DNA of 64,000 nucleotides, taken from NCBI GenBank assembly GCA_034422455.1, contig DAOUJQ010000016.1:62001-126000 (forward strand), in the 5' to 3' direction. Numbering within the stretch: the stretch's first letter is position 1; every line of letters begins with the position of its first letter. Origin of the DNA: UBA1127 sp034422455 (GTDB taxonomy: Bacteria; Chloroflexota; Dehalococcoidia; Lucifugimonadales; UBA1127). A program made the translations under genes and the position numbers. The notes under the pieces were generated by a model. The model was given only the letters and a program-made list of their open reading frames with translations. It searched no databases and was not told the DNA's origin. Positions 26,100 through 34,372 of this stretch are shown here, in pieces.

Positions 26100-27224
26100 C
26101 TACCACTGCACGAACATGGGCATGACGACGTGGACGTAGTTCTCCGTGTCCTTCGGCCGGAGCACGCCGGGGCTGGACGGCGTCGTGACCTCCAGCGCCA
26201 CCCGTTCCGTGCCGATGACCCCCAGCACGTCCATGAGGTACTTGGCGTTGAAGGCTATCTTGGCCTCGTCGCCCTCCACTTCGGCGTCGAGCTCCGCGCT
26301 GTTCTCGCCGACCTCGTCGGCACGGGCGAGCACCTGCAGGGCGCCCGGCTCGCCCGGCTGGATGTGCAGCCGCACGATGCCGGAGCTGTCGCGGGCAAAG
26401 ATGTTCGCCGTGCGGGCCGCCCGCAGGCACTCGTCCACCTGGAGGCCGGCGCGGGTGGTGTACCGCTCCGGGATCAGCTGCGAGTAGTTGGGGAAGGACC
26501 CCTGGATGAGCTGGGACATCATCTCGATGTCCTTCAGGCGAAAGAGGGCCTGTCCCCTGCCGCTCGAGAACACCATCTCGACGGCCTCCTCGTCGTCTCC
26601 CAGCAGCCGGTTGAGCTCCGTCATCGTCCGCGCGGGAATGATGACCTCCGCGCTCTCGCCGACCGCCTCCTGGAGCGCCCCGTGATGCACCGCGAGGCGG
26701 AAACCGTCCGCGGCGGCCAGGGTGAAGCGGTCCTCGTCGATCTCCATCTTGACGCCGGTGAGGACCGGCCGGGACTCCTCGGAGGCCGCCGCGAACACAA
26801 CCTGGTTGATGGCCGCTCGAAGCGCCCGCGCGGAAATCTTCGCGGTGACGCCGTCCTCCACCGTGGGAATCGGCGGGAACTCCGAGGCGTCGGTGCCGAT
26901 GATGCGCGCCTGGTTCCGCGCGCAGCTGAGCGACATCGCATGGGGCTGCGTCGTCGTCACCATGTCGACGCGCTCGTTCTGGAGCGACCCGACGAACTCC
27001 GACAACAGCCGCGCCGGCACGGTGATCTCGCCTTCCTCCTCGACCGTGGAGCCAACCCAGGTGCTTATGGCGACCTCGAGGTTGGTGGCAGTGAGGCGCA
27101 GTCTGCCCTGGTCTGTGGCGATCAGCACGTTCTGCGTGATGGGGAGGGTGGTCCGGCTCGCCACCGCCCGGCCGACAACGTTCAGGCCCCTGTTCAACGT
27201 CTCCTGAAGGCAGGATACGTTCAT
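26100..27224 (-). CDS. dnaN: DNA polymerase III sliding clamp (beta subunit)
   Basis: A 374-residue ring-forming processivity factor with three clamp repeats. It begins MNVSCLQETLNRGLNVVGRAVASRTTLPITQNVL and carries the family signatures DGFRLAVHH and IQGSFPNYSQLIPERYTT; it ends ENYVHVVMPMFVQW, close to the canonical P-M-R/F end. The ATG at 27224 has AGGAGAGG 5 nt upstream; a GTG 6 nt earlier is less likely. Unusually, dnaA is not adjacent. It has its own promoter and a clear terminator, so it is a single-gene unit. Confidence 0.95.
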   Translation of the reverse strand: MNVSCLQETLNRGLNVVGRAVASRTTLPITQNVLIATDQGRLRLTATNLEVAISTWVGSTVEEEGEITVPARLLSEFVGSLQNERVDMVTTTQPHAMSLSCARNQARIIGTDASEFPPIPTVEDGVTAKISARALRAAINQVVFAAASEESRPVLTGVKMEIDEDRFTLAAADGFRLAVHHGALQEAVGESAEVIIPARTMTELNRLLGDDEEAVEMVFSSGRGQALFRLKDIEMMSQLIQGSFPNYSQLIPERYTTRAGLQVDECLRAARTANIFARDSSGIVRLHIQPGEPGALQVLARADEVGENSAELDAEVEGDEAKIAFNAKYLMDVLGVIGTERVALEVTTPSSPGVLRPKDTENYVHVVMPMFVQW

Positions 27225-27250
27225 AAGCACCTCTCCTACGGATTTGCACC

Positions 27251-27280
27251 AGTATAGGGCGATGTGCTAGCGCGTAGCAA
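27251..27280 (-). promoter_or_regulatory. Promoter of dnaN
   Basis: On the minus strand: TTGCTA (27275-27280), 18 nt, TATACT (27251-27256). The leader is about 20 nt and contains the AGGAGAGG ribosome binding site. Confidence 0.5.
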
Positions 27281-27327
27281 CGCGTTTGGCAAGCACTCGC
27301 GCGGGATTTCTCAGCGGTTTGCCGGGC

Positions 27328-27368
27328 AAAGAAAAAGCCCCTGCGTTCCCCCTCTGAAGCGCAGGGGC
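27328..27368 (-). terminator. Intrinsic terminator of the HTH gene
   Basis: On the minus strand GCCCCTGCG, a 14-nt loop, then CGCAGGGGC and CTTTTTCTTT: a 9-bp GC-rich stem with a U-rich tail (arms 27337-27345 and 27360-27368). It separates the HTH gene from dnaN. Confidence 0.85.
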
Positions 27369-27400
27369 CAATTCCACGGCCACGCGGACTTGGCAGGTGG

Positions 27401-27628
27401 TTACCTGCCCTGGTGCTTGATCTCCAAGGTCTCATCCGGCGCCAGGGCTACCCGCCGCACCTGGATGCCCAGCTTCAAAAGCCAGTACCCAACGGTCGCC
27501 TTGCTCACGCCGAACTCCGCAGCGGTGCCGGTGAGGCCCTTCTCGTTGACCATATCCGGCAGCAACCGCTCCAGCGGCCGCTTGTACTGCTCCTCCACCC
27601 GGATCATGGCTGGCGTCATCCTTGCCAT
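27401..27628 (-). CDS. Small helix-turn-helix DNA-binding protein (75 aa)
   Basis: A basic N-terminal helix (MIRVEEQYKRPLERLLPDMVNE) precedes a clear helix-turn-helix, GTAAEFGVSKATVGYWLLKLGI, and a short beta tail. It is probably a small transcription regulator; its target is unknown, and dnaN directly downstream is an obvious candidate. Start is the ATG at 27628 behind GGTGAG; an upstream GTG at 27637 is possible. A terminator follows directly. Confidence 0.7.
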   Translation of the reverse strand: MARMTPAMIRVEEQYKRPLERLLPDMVNEKGLTGTAAEFGVSKATVGYWLLKLGIQVRRVALAPDETLEIKHQGR

Positions 27629-27667
27629 TGCTCTCACCCCCGTTGCGGGAACTGACCTACTGGAGAT

Positions 27668-27696
27668 AGGCTACACCCTGTTCCGGCCCTTGTCAA
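27668..27696 (-). promoter_or_regulatory. Candidate promoter for the HTH gene
   Basis: On the minus strand: TTGACA (27691-27696), 17 nt, TAGCCT (27668-27673). A second TTGACA lies 5 nt further upstream (27702-27707). The leader would be about 32 nt. Confidence 0.35.
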
Positions 27697-27707
27697 GCCC
27701 CTGTCAA

Positions 27708-28011
27708 TAACAGATTTCAAACTAGTTTAAAACTTTCTAAGATATTGAATAGAACACCAAGATTTACAATAGGATAAAGAAGTGTATCTGAGCATCTGTG
27801 ACAGAATAGCGCACGGTGCTAAAGAGGTCAAGCAGCCCCTGCCGTCGTGTTTGTGACGTAATGCACCCGAGGGGCTCTTGGCTTTCTGCCTAGCAAAATG
27901 GTGTTTCCTTGCTTTCAGCGCTGTTCAGCAATCGATGTCACAACCTGGCGTCGGCGGCCGGCATCGAGGCTCAGCCCCATAGGCCAATCGGCTGCCTGAA
28001 CGCTCCCTTCG
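27708..28011. other. AT-rich intergenic stretch between divergent HTH and acpS genes
   Basis: About 90 nt (27710-27800) are markedly AT-rich for this genome. No gene, DnaA-box cluster or repeat family was seen; the remainder is ordinary composition leading to the acpS promoter. Confidence 0.5.
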
Positions 28012-28040
28012 TGGACACTGCTGGGGCCGCCTCCTATAAT
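28012..28040 (+). promoter_or_regulatory. Strong promoter for acpS-nnrD
   Basis: TGGACA (28012-28017), 17 nt, TATAAT (28035-28040): perfect -10 and five of six at -35. The leader is about 54 nt. Confidence 0.7.
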
Positions 28041-28100
28041 TGCCCTCATTCAGGCGGGCGTACTTCATGCACCTGCCCAGCTTCAAACCAAGGACGCCAC

Positions 28101-28481
28101 ATGCTGCGCACGGGCGTTGACATCATCGAGATCTCCCGCATTGGGGACGCGGTCGCTCGCTGGGGCGACCGCTTCTTCAACCGCATCTACACGCCCGGCG
28201 AGCTGGCCTACGCCAGGGGACGCCTCCCGCAGTTGGCCGGCAGGTTCGCCGCCAAGGAGGCCGTCATGAAGGCGCTGGGCACCGGCGTCCGCGGCGTGGG
28301 CTGGCGCGATATCGAGGTCGTGCGCAAGCCGGGGCAGGCACCGATCGTCGTGCTCCACGGCCGCGCCAAGGCCCGCGCGGAGCGGCTCACGCTGGGCGAG
28401 ATCGCCATTTCGATTTCCCATTCCCGCGACTACGCCGTCGTGGTCGCCGTGGGGGAGACCCGTGAAGATAGTGACGCCTGA
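28101..28481 (+). CDS. acpS: Holo-[acyl-carrier-protein] synthase
   Basis: A 126-residue phosphopantetheinyl transferase that activates ACP using CoA. It has the magnesium-binding RTGVDIIEISRI, RFAAKEAVMKALGTG with the catalytic Glu-Lys, and the closing ISISHSRDYAVVVAV strand. The length is standard. Start is the ATG at 28101 with AAGGA 7 nt upstream; earlier in-frame starts would only translate the leader and promoter. It overlaps nnrD by 20 nt. Confidence 0.95.
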   Translation: MLRTGVDIIEISRIGDAVARWGDRFFNRIYTPGELAYARGRLPQLAGRFAAKEAVMKALGTGVRGVGWRDIEVVRKPGQAPIVVLHGRAKARAERLTLGEIAISISHSRDYAVVVAVGETREDSDA

Positions 28482-30123
28482 CGCCATGCGCTCCCTGGAG
28501 CGCCTCGCCGTGCAGGACAGCGGCTCCCTGGACGACCTGATGGAGCGCGCAGGCCTGCTGTCGGCGAAGGTGGCTTGGGACATGCTGCACCCGGCCGGCG
28601 GCGGGCCGCAAGCACGACCTGTCATGCAGCCGCCCCCGGTTATGTCCAGGTCACCCGTGTCGGAGGAGATGGCCGCACCGCGCATCGTGGTCCTCGTGGG
28701 GCCCGGCAACAACGGCGGCGACGGCCTCGTGGCGGCGCGGCACCTTCAGCGTTGGCACGGCGGCGTCACGGCGCTGGTCCTCGGCCCGCGCCCCGGTGAC
28801 GACCCCAAGCTGCCGCTCGCGCGAGACGCTGGAGTCGCGGTGGTCCTCGCCCCTGACGCCGACCCCATCGCGGCGCTCGAACAGGCCCTCCCGTCGGCCG
28901 ACCTGGTGGTGGACGCGGTGCTGGGCATCGGGGCGTCGAGGCCGTTGGAGGGCGCCATCGACGACGCCGCAGCGCGCGTCAACGCGGAGCGCGACCGGCG
29001 TCCATCGCTGGCGGTCCTCGCGCTGGACGTGCCGACGGGCATCGACTCGGTGACCGGCGAGGCTGACGACAACACGCTCGGAGCCGACGCCACAGTGACC
29101 TTCGGTTTCCCCAAGCACGGGCACTTCCGGTTCCCCGCGGCGGACAGCGTCGGCCAGCTCATCGTCGCCGACATCGGCGTGCCCGGTGCGCTTGCAGCGG
29201 ACGTCCCGGACGAGGTGATCACCAACGCATGGGCGCGGGATCGGCTGCCCCGCCGGCCGCTGAGCGCGCACAAGGGGTCGTTCGGCCGCGTGCTGGCCGT
29301 GGCCGGGTCAAGGAGCTACGTCGGGGCCGCGCACCTGGCCTGTATGGGCGCGGCGCGCTCCGGCGCGGGCTACGTCACGCTGGCCGTGACGCCCGCGGTT
29401 CAGGCATTGGTCGTCCCGAAGCTCACGGAGAGCACGTTCCTGCTGCTGCCCGACGACGGCGACGGCGTGGCCGACCCGGAAGCCGCGGCGACGCTGCGCG
29501 AGGCGATGGCCTCCTGCAATTCCCTGCTGGTGGGCTGCGGCCTGGGCCAGCACGACACGACGCGGCTGCTGCTCGACCGGCTGCTGCTCTCGCCCACGCC
29601 GTTGCCGCTGCCCGCCGTGCTGGACGCCGACGCCCTCAACCTCCTGGCGCGCACGAACCAGTGGTGGGAGCGCCTCCAGGGCGACGTCGTCCTGACGCCG
29701 CACCCGGGCGAGATGGCGCGGCTGCTCAGCTGCGGCATCGGCGACGTCGAGAGCGACCGCATCGGCGCGGCCCGTAGCGCGGCGGCCGAGTGGGGCGTAA
29801 CCGTGCTGCTGAAAGGCGCGTTCACCGTGGCCGCGTCGCCCGACGGCGCCGCGCGCGTGCTTCCCTTCGCCAACCCGGCGCTGGCGACGGCGGGCACGGG
29901 CGACGTCCTTGCGGGCGCGATCGCGGGCTTCCTGGCGCAGGACCTGCCGCCCTTCGATGCCGCGTGCCTCGGCGCGTTCGTCCACGCCGCCGCGGGGGAG
30001 CTCGCGGCCGAGGAGATCGGCGAGGCGGGCGTCGTCGCGAGCGACCTGCTGCCGCTGCTGCCCGAGGCCATCCGCGCGATCAGGAGCGGCTCGTTCGCCG
30101 GGGGGATCCAGCACGTCGCGTAG
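28462..30123 (+). CDS. nnrD: Bifunctional NAD(P)H-hydrate epimerase / ADP-dependent dehydratase
   Basis: A 553-residue metabolite-repair enzyme that restores damaged NADH/NADPH hydrates. The N-terminal epimerase (YjeF_N) has VLVGPGNNGGDGLVAARHL and DVPTGIDS. The C-terminal ribokinase-like dehydratase has HKGSFGRVLAVAGS, the HPGEMARLL loop, LLKGAFTVAA and NPALATAGTGDVLAGAIAG. An Ala/Pro-rich insertion follows the first epimerase helix (~residues 45-70). The GTG start overlaps acpS by 20 nt, a common pairing in bacteria. Confidence 0.94.
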   Translation: MKIVTPDAMRSLERLAVQDSGSLDDLMERAGLLSAKVAWDMLHPAGGGPQARPVMQPPPVMSRSPVSEEMAAPRIVVLVGPGNNGGDGLVAARHLQRWHGGVTALVLGPRPGDDPKLPLARDAGVAVVLAPDADPIAALEQALPSADLVVDAVLGIGASRPLEGAIDDAAARVNAERDRRPSLAVLALDVPTGIDSVTGEADDNTLGADATVTFGFPKHGHFRFPAADSVGQLIVADIGVPGALAADVPDEVITNAWARDRLPRRPLSAHKGSFGRVLAVAGSRSYVGAAHLACMGAARSGAGYVTLAVTPAVQALVVPKLTESTFLLLPDDGDGVADPEAAATLREAMASCNSLLVGCGLGQHDTTRLLLDRLLLSPTPLPLPAVLDADALNLLARTNQWWERLQGDVVLTPHPGEMARLLSCGIGDVESDRIGAARSAAAEWGVTVLLKGAFTVAASPDGAARVLPFANPALATAGTGDVLAGAIAGFLAQDLPPFDAACLGAFVHAAAGELAAEEIGEAGVVASDLLPLLPEAIRAIRSGSFAGGIQHVA

Positions 30124-30139
30124 GGCATTGCCCCCCGCG

Positions 30140-30252
30140 CCCCACCCCTCTGGGTTCCTGCCTCCGCAGGACCCTTCGACGGGCTCAGGGCAATCGGAAA
30201 GGGCCGTTGGACGCGGGGTTTCTGGATACCGGCATGCGCCGGTATGAGGGTC
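30140..30252 (+). repeat. Repeat cluster: D, A, B
   Basis: Family D (GGGTTCCTGCCTCCGCAGGA), family A (CCCTTCGACGGGCTCAGGGC, then AATCGG) and family B (ATACCGGCATGCGCCGGTAT, then GAGGG). The last ends about 25 nt before the coaX -10. Confidence 0.88.
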
Positions 30253-30271
30253 GGGCCTGTCTGGTATACTC

Positions 30272-30280
30272 ATTCCACAG
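30272..30280 (+). promoter_or_regulatory. Extended -10 promoter of coaX
   Basis: TGGTATACT (TG-n-TATACT) lies 9 nt before the coaX ATG, so the leader would be only 2-3 nt. There is no -35 match and no good ribosome binding site. Confidence 0.45.
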
Positions 30281-30289
30281 GTAAATGCC

Positions 30290-31072
30290 ATGCTGCTTGC
30301 TATTGACGTGGGGAACACAAACATCACGATGGGCGCGTTCGACGGGGACGCGCTCAACGCGACGTGGCGCATGTCGACCGAGGCGCGGTGGCAGCCGGAC
30401 GAGTACAGCGTGCTGCTGAAGTCGATGCTGGCCATGAAGGACGTCGACCCAGGGGACATCGACGCCGTGGTCATGTGCAGCGTCGTGCCGCCGCTCACGC
30501 CGGTGTTCGAGGAGGCCTGCGTCAACACCTTCAGCGCCGCGCCGCTGGTGGTGGGCGCGGGCACGCGCACGGGCGTCCGCATCCTCTACGAGCCGCCCCG
30601 CGACGTGGGCGCGGACCGTGTGGTGGACGCCGCCGCCGCCTTCCGGCTCTACGGCGGGCCGCTGGTCGTGGTGGACTTCGGGACGGCGACGGTCTTCGAC
30701 GCGGTGACCCGGGAGGGCGACTACCTGGGCGGAGCGCTCTTCCCCGGCATGGAGATCGCGTCGGAGGCGCTGGTGCAGCGGACATCGCAGCTGCGCCGCG
30801 TGGAGCTTTCGGCGCCCAAGTGGGCCATCGGGCGCAACACCATCGCCGCGCTGCAGTCGGGGCTGGTGTTCGGGCACGTCGCCCTCGTCGAGGGGATGAT
30901 CGCGCGGTTTCGGACGGAGCTCGGCGAGGACGCGCGGGCAATCGCGACGGGTGGGCTGGCGGACCTGGTGGCGTCGCAGACGGACGTTTTCCACGCCGTC
31001 AACCCCAACCTGACCCTCATCGGGCTCCGTTTGGTGTACGATATGAACAGGAATGGAGGCGCGTCCTCCTGA
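30290..31072 (+). CDS. coaX: Type III pantothenate kinase
   Basis: A 260-residue ASKHA-fold kinase for the first step of CoA synthesis. It shows MLLAIDVGNTNITMGAFDGD, the conserved Asp in PPRDVGADRVVDA, VVDFGTATVFDAV and GGALFPGMEIASEAL. Length and motifs match CoaX; no CoaA-type P-loop is present. coaBC, for the next steps, starts 36 nt downstream, making a small CoA operon. Confidence 0.95.
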   Translation: MLLAIDVGNTNITMGAFDGDALNATWRMSTEARWQPDEYSVLLKSMLAMKDVDPGDIDAVVMCSVVPPLTPVFEEACVNTFSAAPLVVGAGTRTGVRILYEPPRDVGADRVVDAAAAFRLYGGPLVVVDFGTATVFDAVTREGDYLGGALFPGMEIASEALVQRTSQLRRVELSAPKWAIGRNTIAALQSGLVFGHVALVEGMIARFRTELGEDARAIATGGLADLVASQTDVFHAVNPNLTLIGLRLVYDMNRNGGASS

Positions 31073-31108
31073 TCGGGCCCCGGCCCTTACCCCAGAAAGG
31101 AAGGGACC

Positions 31109-32314
31109 ATGCCAGACCCGTTGATTGGCAAACACGTTGTCCTGGGCGTCACCGGCAGCATCGCCGCCTACAAAGCAGCTGACCTGGCCAGCAAGCTCAC
31201 ACAGGCGGGGGCGCTCGTGGACGTCCTGCTCACCGAGAGCGCGGCGAAGTTCATCACGCCGCTAACGTTCCGCAGCCTCACGCACCGCGCCGTGGTGACC
31301 GACCTCTTCGACCCCGACTCCCCCGAGGCCATCGAGCACGTGGCGCTGGCGAAGCGCGCCGACGCCTTCCTCGTGGCCCCCGCGACCGCGAACACGATCG
31401 CCAAGCTGGCCGTGGGCCTCGCCGACGACCCCGTGTCCACGACGGCGCTGGCCGTCACCGCGCCCGTCATCGTTGCGCCCGCCATGGACGCCGGGATGTG
31501 GGAGCACCCGACGGTGCAGCTGAACACGGCCACGCTCGCCGGGCGCGGCGTACACGTAGCAGGGCCAGCGCCGGGGCGGCTGGCGTCCGGTCTCGTTGGC
31601 TACGGCCGGATGCTGGAGCCGCCGGAGATCGTGGAGCGGCTGCGGTGGGTGCTCGCGCAGTCGGGCGACTTGCAAGGCCGCAAGATCGTGGTCACGGCGG
31701 GCGGGACCCGAGAGCCCATCGACCCCGTGCGCGTGGTGACAAACCGCTCCTCCGGCAAGATGGGCTACGCCGTCGCCCAAGCTGCCCGCGACCGCGGGGC
31801 CGAGGTCACGCTGGTGACAACGACGTCGGCACTGCCCACGCCTTACGGCGTGACGGCCAGGAGCGTCGCCACCGTCGCCGACATGCGGGACGCCGTGCTG
31901 GACGCTTGCTCCGGGGCGGACGCGCTCGTCATGGCGGCGGCGGTCAGCGACTACCGTCCCGCCAACGTCGCCGGCAGCAAGATCAAGAAGACCGGCGCCG
32001 CGGCCAGCGACGGCCTGACGCTGGAGATGGAGAAGACCCACGATTTCTTCCTCGAAGTGCCGGATGGCGTCCTCCGCGTGGGGTTTGCCGCCGAGACCGA
32101 GGACCTGCTGGAGAACGCGCGCTACAAGCTGCAGGCCAAGTCGATGGCGCTGATCGTCGCCAACGACGTCACGAAGGAGGGCAGCGGGTTCGAGGTGGAC
32201 ACCAACCAGGTGACCATCATCGGCGCGGACGGTGTGACAGATGAGCTGCCCTTGCTCACCAAGTATGACGTCAGTGACAAAATACTAGACCGTGTCGTCT
32301 CTTTGCTCTCATAA
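31109..32314 (+). CDS. coaBC: Phosphopantothenoylcysteine decarboxylase / synthetase
   Basis: A 401-residue bifunctional flavoprotein. The CoaC half has VLGVTGSIAAYKAADL, the active-site His in SPEAIEHVALAKRAD, PATANTIAKLAVG and a substrate-recognition segment reading APAMDAGMW where E. coli has P-A-M-N-x-x-M-W. The CoaB half has VTAGGTREPIDPVRVVTNRSSGKMG, MAAAVSDYRP, the KIKK lysines and IVANDVT. The start has AAGGAAGGGACC upstream. It follows coaX closely and completes phosphopantetheine synthesis. Confidence 0.95.
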   Translation: MPDPLIGKHVVLGVTGSIAAYKAADLASKLTQAGALVDVLLTESAAKFITPLTFRSLTHRAVVTDLFDPDSPEAIEHVALAKRADAFLVAPATANTIAKLAVGLADDPVSTTALAVTAPVIVAPAMDAGMWEHPTVQLNTATLAGRGVHVAGPAPGRLASGLVGYGRMLEPPEIVERLRWVLAQSGDLQGRKIVVTAGGTREPIDPVRVVTNRSSGKMGYAVAQAARDRGAEVTLVTTTSALPTPYGVTARSVATVADMRDAVLDACSGADALVMAAAVSDYRPANVAGSKIKKTGAAASDGLTLEMEKTHDFFLEVPDGVLRVGFAAETEDLLENARYKLQAKSMALIVANDVTKEGSGFEVDTNQVTIIGADGVTDELPLLTKYDVSDKILDRVVSLLS

Positions 32315-32315
32315 C

Positions 32316-32363
32316 GTCACAATGTAGTCACATGTTGCCTCATTGTGTCACTGTTGTCACATC
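32316..32363. promoter_or_regulatory. GTCAC word cluster after coaBC
   Basis: GTCAC occurs at 32316, 32327, 32347 and 32356, and CACAATG (32318-32324) is mirrored by CATTGTG (32341-32347). It could be a protein-binding site or a weak hairpin; no regulated gene is close, so the meaning is unclear. Confidence 0.25.
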
Positions 32364-32505
32364 AATGGCCTTTGGGGTTATGTCCACTTTCCGCGGGCCC
32401 CGTCGATGGGCCGTGAGTGATCGCGCTCGCGGCTCCAACAACACCCTCTCCGGTGCGGCGTCAAAACGCGTCGATTGCGCGCTTTGCCGTGGTGGAGACT
32501 GCCCC

Positions 32506-32554
32506 CACCCGCAAAAACGCCGCTTTGGGCGGTGTTTGTATCTGCGGGTGTTTT
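32506..32554 (+). terminator. Possible terminator of the coaX-coaBC transcript
   Basis: An 8-bp stem CACCCGCA (32506-32513)/TGCGGGTG (32543-32550) encloses a small CGCC/GGCG hairpin and is followed by TTTT. It lies about 190 nt past the coaBC stop. Confidence 0.4.
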
Positions 32555-32659
32555 GATGGGTTGCGTTATGTCCATGATGCTGATGAGAGCCTGACACCTG
32601 CGTTCGCCATCGGTCCGCCCAGCCGCTTCCACCCATCGTCGTGTCTGCCTGCGCGGGGA

Positions 32660-32870
32660 CGGCGGCGGGGGTAACCAGTGACTCGATTGGTTTTCGTTTT
32701 GTAGCGGCAGTGGCACATCCCAGCTACAAAGCGAATATTTACGTACAGGAAACGAGTCCTGGCCGCCGAGCCGTTCGAGGCGCGTGATTTGGGGTGTAGC
32801 GCGATCATCATGCGGATAGGGTAGGCAGGAGGGAGCGGTTGGCGAAAGGGGGATGTGGCAGGGTGGGATG
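32660..32870 (+). repeat. Structured repeat family E, copy 3
   Basis: Outer stem CCAGTGACTCG (32675-32685) with CGAGTCCTGG (32753-32762), a single bulged T. Inner stem TTCGTTTTGTAGC (32693-32705) with GCTACAAAGCGAA (32723-32735), 13 pairs including one G-T. The loop is GGCAGTGGCACATCCCA. This is the most diverged copy, yet both stems pair with different bases from copies 1, 2 and 4. The right half ends near GTGGCAGGG at 32864. Confidence 0.7.
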
Positions 32871-32899
32871 AGTGTGCGGTGGGGGCGCCCCTCTCCTCC

Positions 32900-33097
32900 C
32901 CTGCCCCTCTGGGTTCCTGCCTTCACAGGACCCTTTGACAGGCTCAGGGCAATCGGCCCCACTCTGCGCGGCGGCCGTTGGGCGCGGGGTTCCCCTGCCT
33001 GCGCAGGGGCAGGTTCTGGATACCGGCATGCGCCGGTATGAGGGGGAGGGGATCCGGACTGGCTGCTCGCCCTTCGACAGGCTCAGGGCGAACGGAT
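32900..33097 (+). repeat. Repeat cluster: D, A, D/B, A
   Basis: Family D (GGGTTCCTGCCTTCACAGGA), family A (CCCTTTGACAGGCTCAGGGC, then AATCGG), a D arm (CCCCTGCCTGCGCAGGGGCA), family B (ATACCGGCATGCGCCGGTAT, then GAGGG), and family A (CCCTTCGACAGGCTCAGGGC, then GAACGG). It lies between convergent coaBC and the MFS gene. Confidence 0.88.
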
Positions 33098-33106
33098 GGG
33101 TTGAGG

Positions 33107-34369
33107 TCAAGGCGAGCGGGCTTCGCTCCTCTCTCCCGCATTCGCCGGTTGGGGCTGCTCTTCAGGGGGGCGGACGTTGCGGAACTGCTGCCAGAGGAGG
33201 AGGTCGTAGACGACCTTGATCAGGCCGCCGACGATGAGGGGCGCGCTGGTGAGCGAGGCCTGCACCAGGAGGCCCGATATGTACGGCGCGGGCATCTGGC
33301 CGCCCTGTCGGCCCAGCGTCGTCATGCCCGCCGCCACCGTCTGCTCCTCCGGCCCGACAACGGCCATCGTGTAGGACTGACGCGTCGGGACGTCCATCTG
33401 CGACATGGACTCGCGCAGGAGCAGCATGGCGACAGAGAGCCAGGCGAAGGGCGAGAAGGCCATCGCCACGACGAGCAGGTTCGCGGGGATGTGCGTCCAC
33501 ACCATCGTGTTGATGAGGCCTATGCGCCTGGCTATCCACGCGGCCATGATGGCGGAGAAGCTGCTGATTATGTTCGCCGCGAAGAATACGCCGGCCAGCG
33601 ACTCCAGCGACAGGTCGTACTTCAGGCTGAACCAGTAGGCCATGAAGGTCTGGAACATGAAGCCGCCGCCAAAGGAGTCCATCCCGCCGAGCACGGCCAG
33701 CCTGTAGATGATGCCCTTGGACCGCCGGGGCAGCGTGATGCCGGCCCGCCGGCCGTCGACCGCGGGGGCTTCCGCCGCCGGGGAGAGGCGCAGGTAGACG
33801 ACCGTGACGACCGCGCCGACGGCGGCGTACAGGAAGAACATCATGCGGTAGCCGTCGAGGAGGTCGATGCCGAAGGCCTGATCGAGCAATACCGGCATAC
33901 CGCTGCTGAGCGCACCGAGCGCCGAGGCCAGGCCGCCGATGACGTTGTAGTAGGCGAACAGGGTCGTGCGACGCTCGGACGGGGCGGAGCGGGCGAGGAC
34001 GGGCTGCTCCAGCGAGCTCTGCGCCGCGCGGTCCTTGCCGCCAAGGCCGAAGCCAGCGATGCCGCTCACGACCAGAAGCAGCGGGAACGAATTGGTCAGC
34101 GGGAAGAGGGCGCCGCCGAGGATGGTGAGCATGCTGAGAGCGGCGAAGGACCGCTTGCGTCCGAAGTGGTCGGCGAAGAGGGAGGCCAGTGTGGTGAAGA
34201 AGGTGTTGCCGGCGAGCACGGCCGCGAGCACAGCGCCGACCCGGACCGGGTCAAGGCCCGTCTCCTTCAGGTAGAGCGCCAGCAGGACGCTAACGAAGCC
34301 GACGGCGAACGAGCGCAGGCTGGTTGTCAGGAGGATGAGCCGACCGTCGGGTGCGAGCCAGCTCAGCAC
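33107..34369 (-). CDS. Major facilitator superfamily transporter
   Basis: A 420-residue membrane protein with about twelve hydrophobic segments and the MFS loop 2-3 motif form ASLFADHFGRKRS. The central cytoplasmic loop (~residues 195-225, SPAAEAPAVDGRRAGITLPRRSKG) separates the two halves. The substrate cannot be inferred. A GTG start lies 3 nt after the valS stop, so it is cotranscribed with and probably coupled to valS. There is no functional link to the tRNA synthetase that the sequence explains. Confidence 0.85.
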   Translation of the reverse strand: MLSWLAPDGRLILLTTSLRSFAVGFVSVLLALYLKETGLDPVRVGAVLAAVLAGNTFFTTLASLFADHFGRKRSFAALSMLTILGGALFPLTNSFPLLLVVSGIAGFGLGGKDRAAQSSLEQPVLARSAPSERRTTLFAYYNVIGGLASALGALSSGMPVLLDQAFGIDLLDGYRMMFFLYAAVGAVVTVVYLRLSPAAEAPAVDGRRAGITLPRRSKGIIYRLAVLGGMDSFGGGFMFQTFMAYWFSLKYDLSLESLAGVFFAANIISSFSAIMAAWIARRIGLINTMVWTHIPANLLVVAMAFSPFAWLSVAMLLLRESMSQMDVPTRQSYTMAVVGPEEQTVAAGMTTLGRQGGQMPAPYISGLLVQASLTSAPLIVGGLIKVVYDLLLWQQFRNVRPPEEQPQPANAGERSEARSP

Positions 34370-34372
34370 CGG

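Noticed and set aside
27629..28011. AT-rich stretch near dnaN considered as a replication origin.
   Set aside because: No dnaA gene and no cluster of DnaA boxes (TTATCCACA-like) was seen; dnaN proximity alone is not enough.
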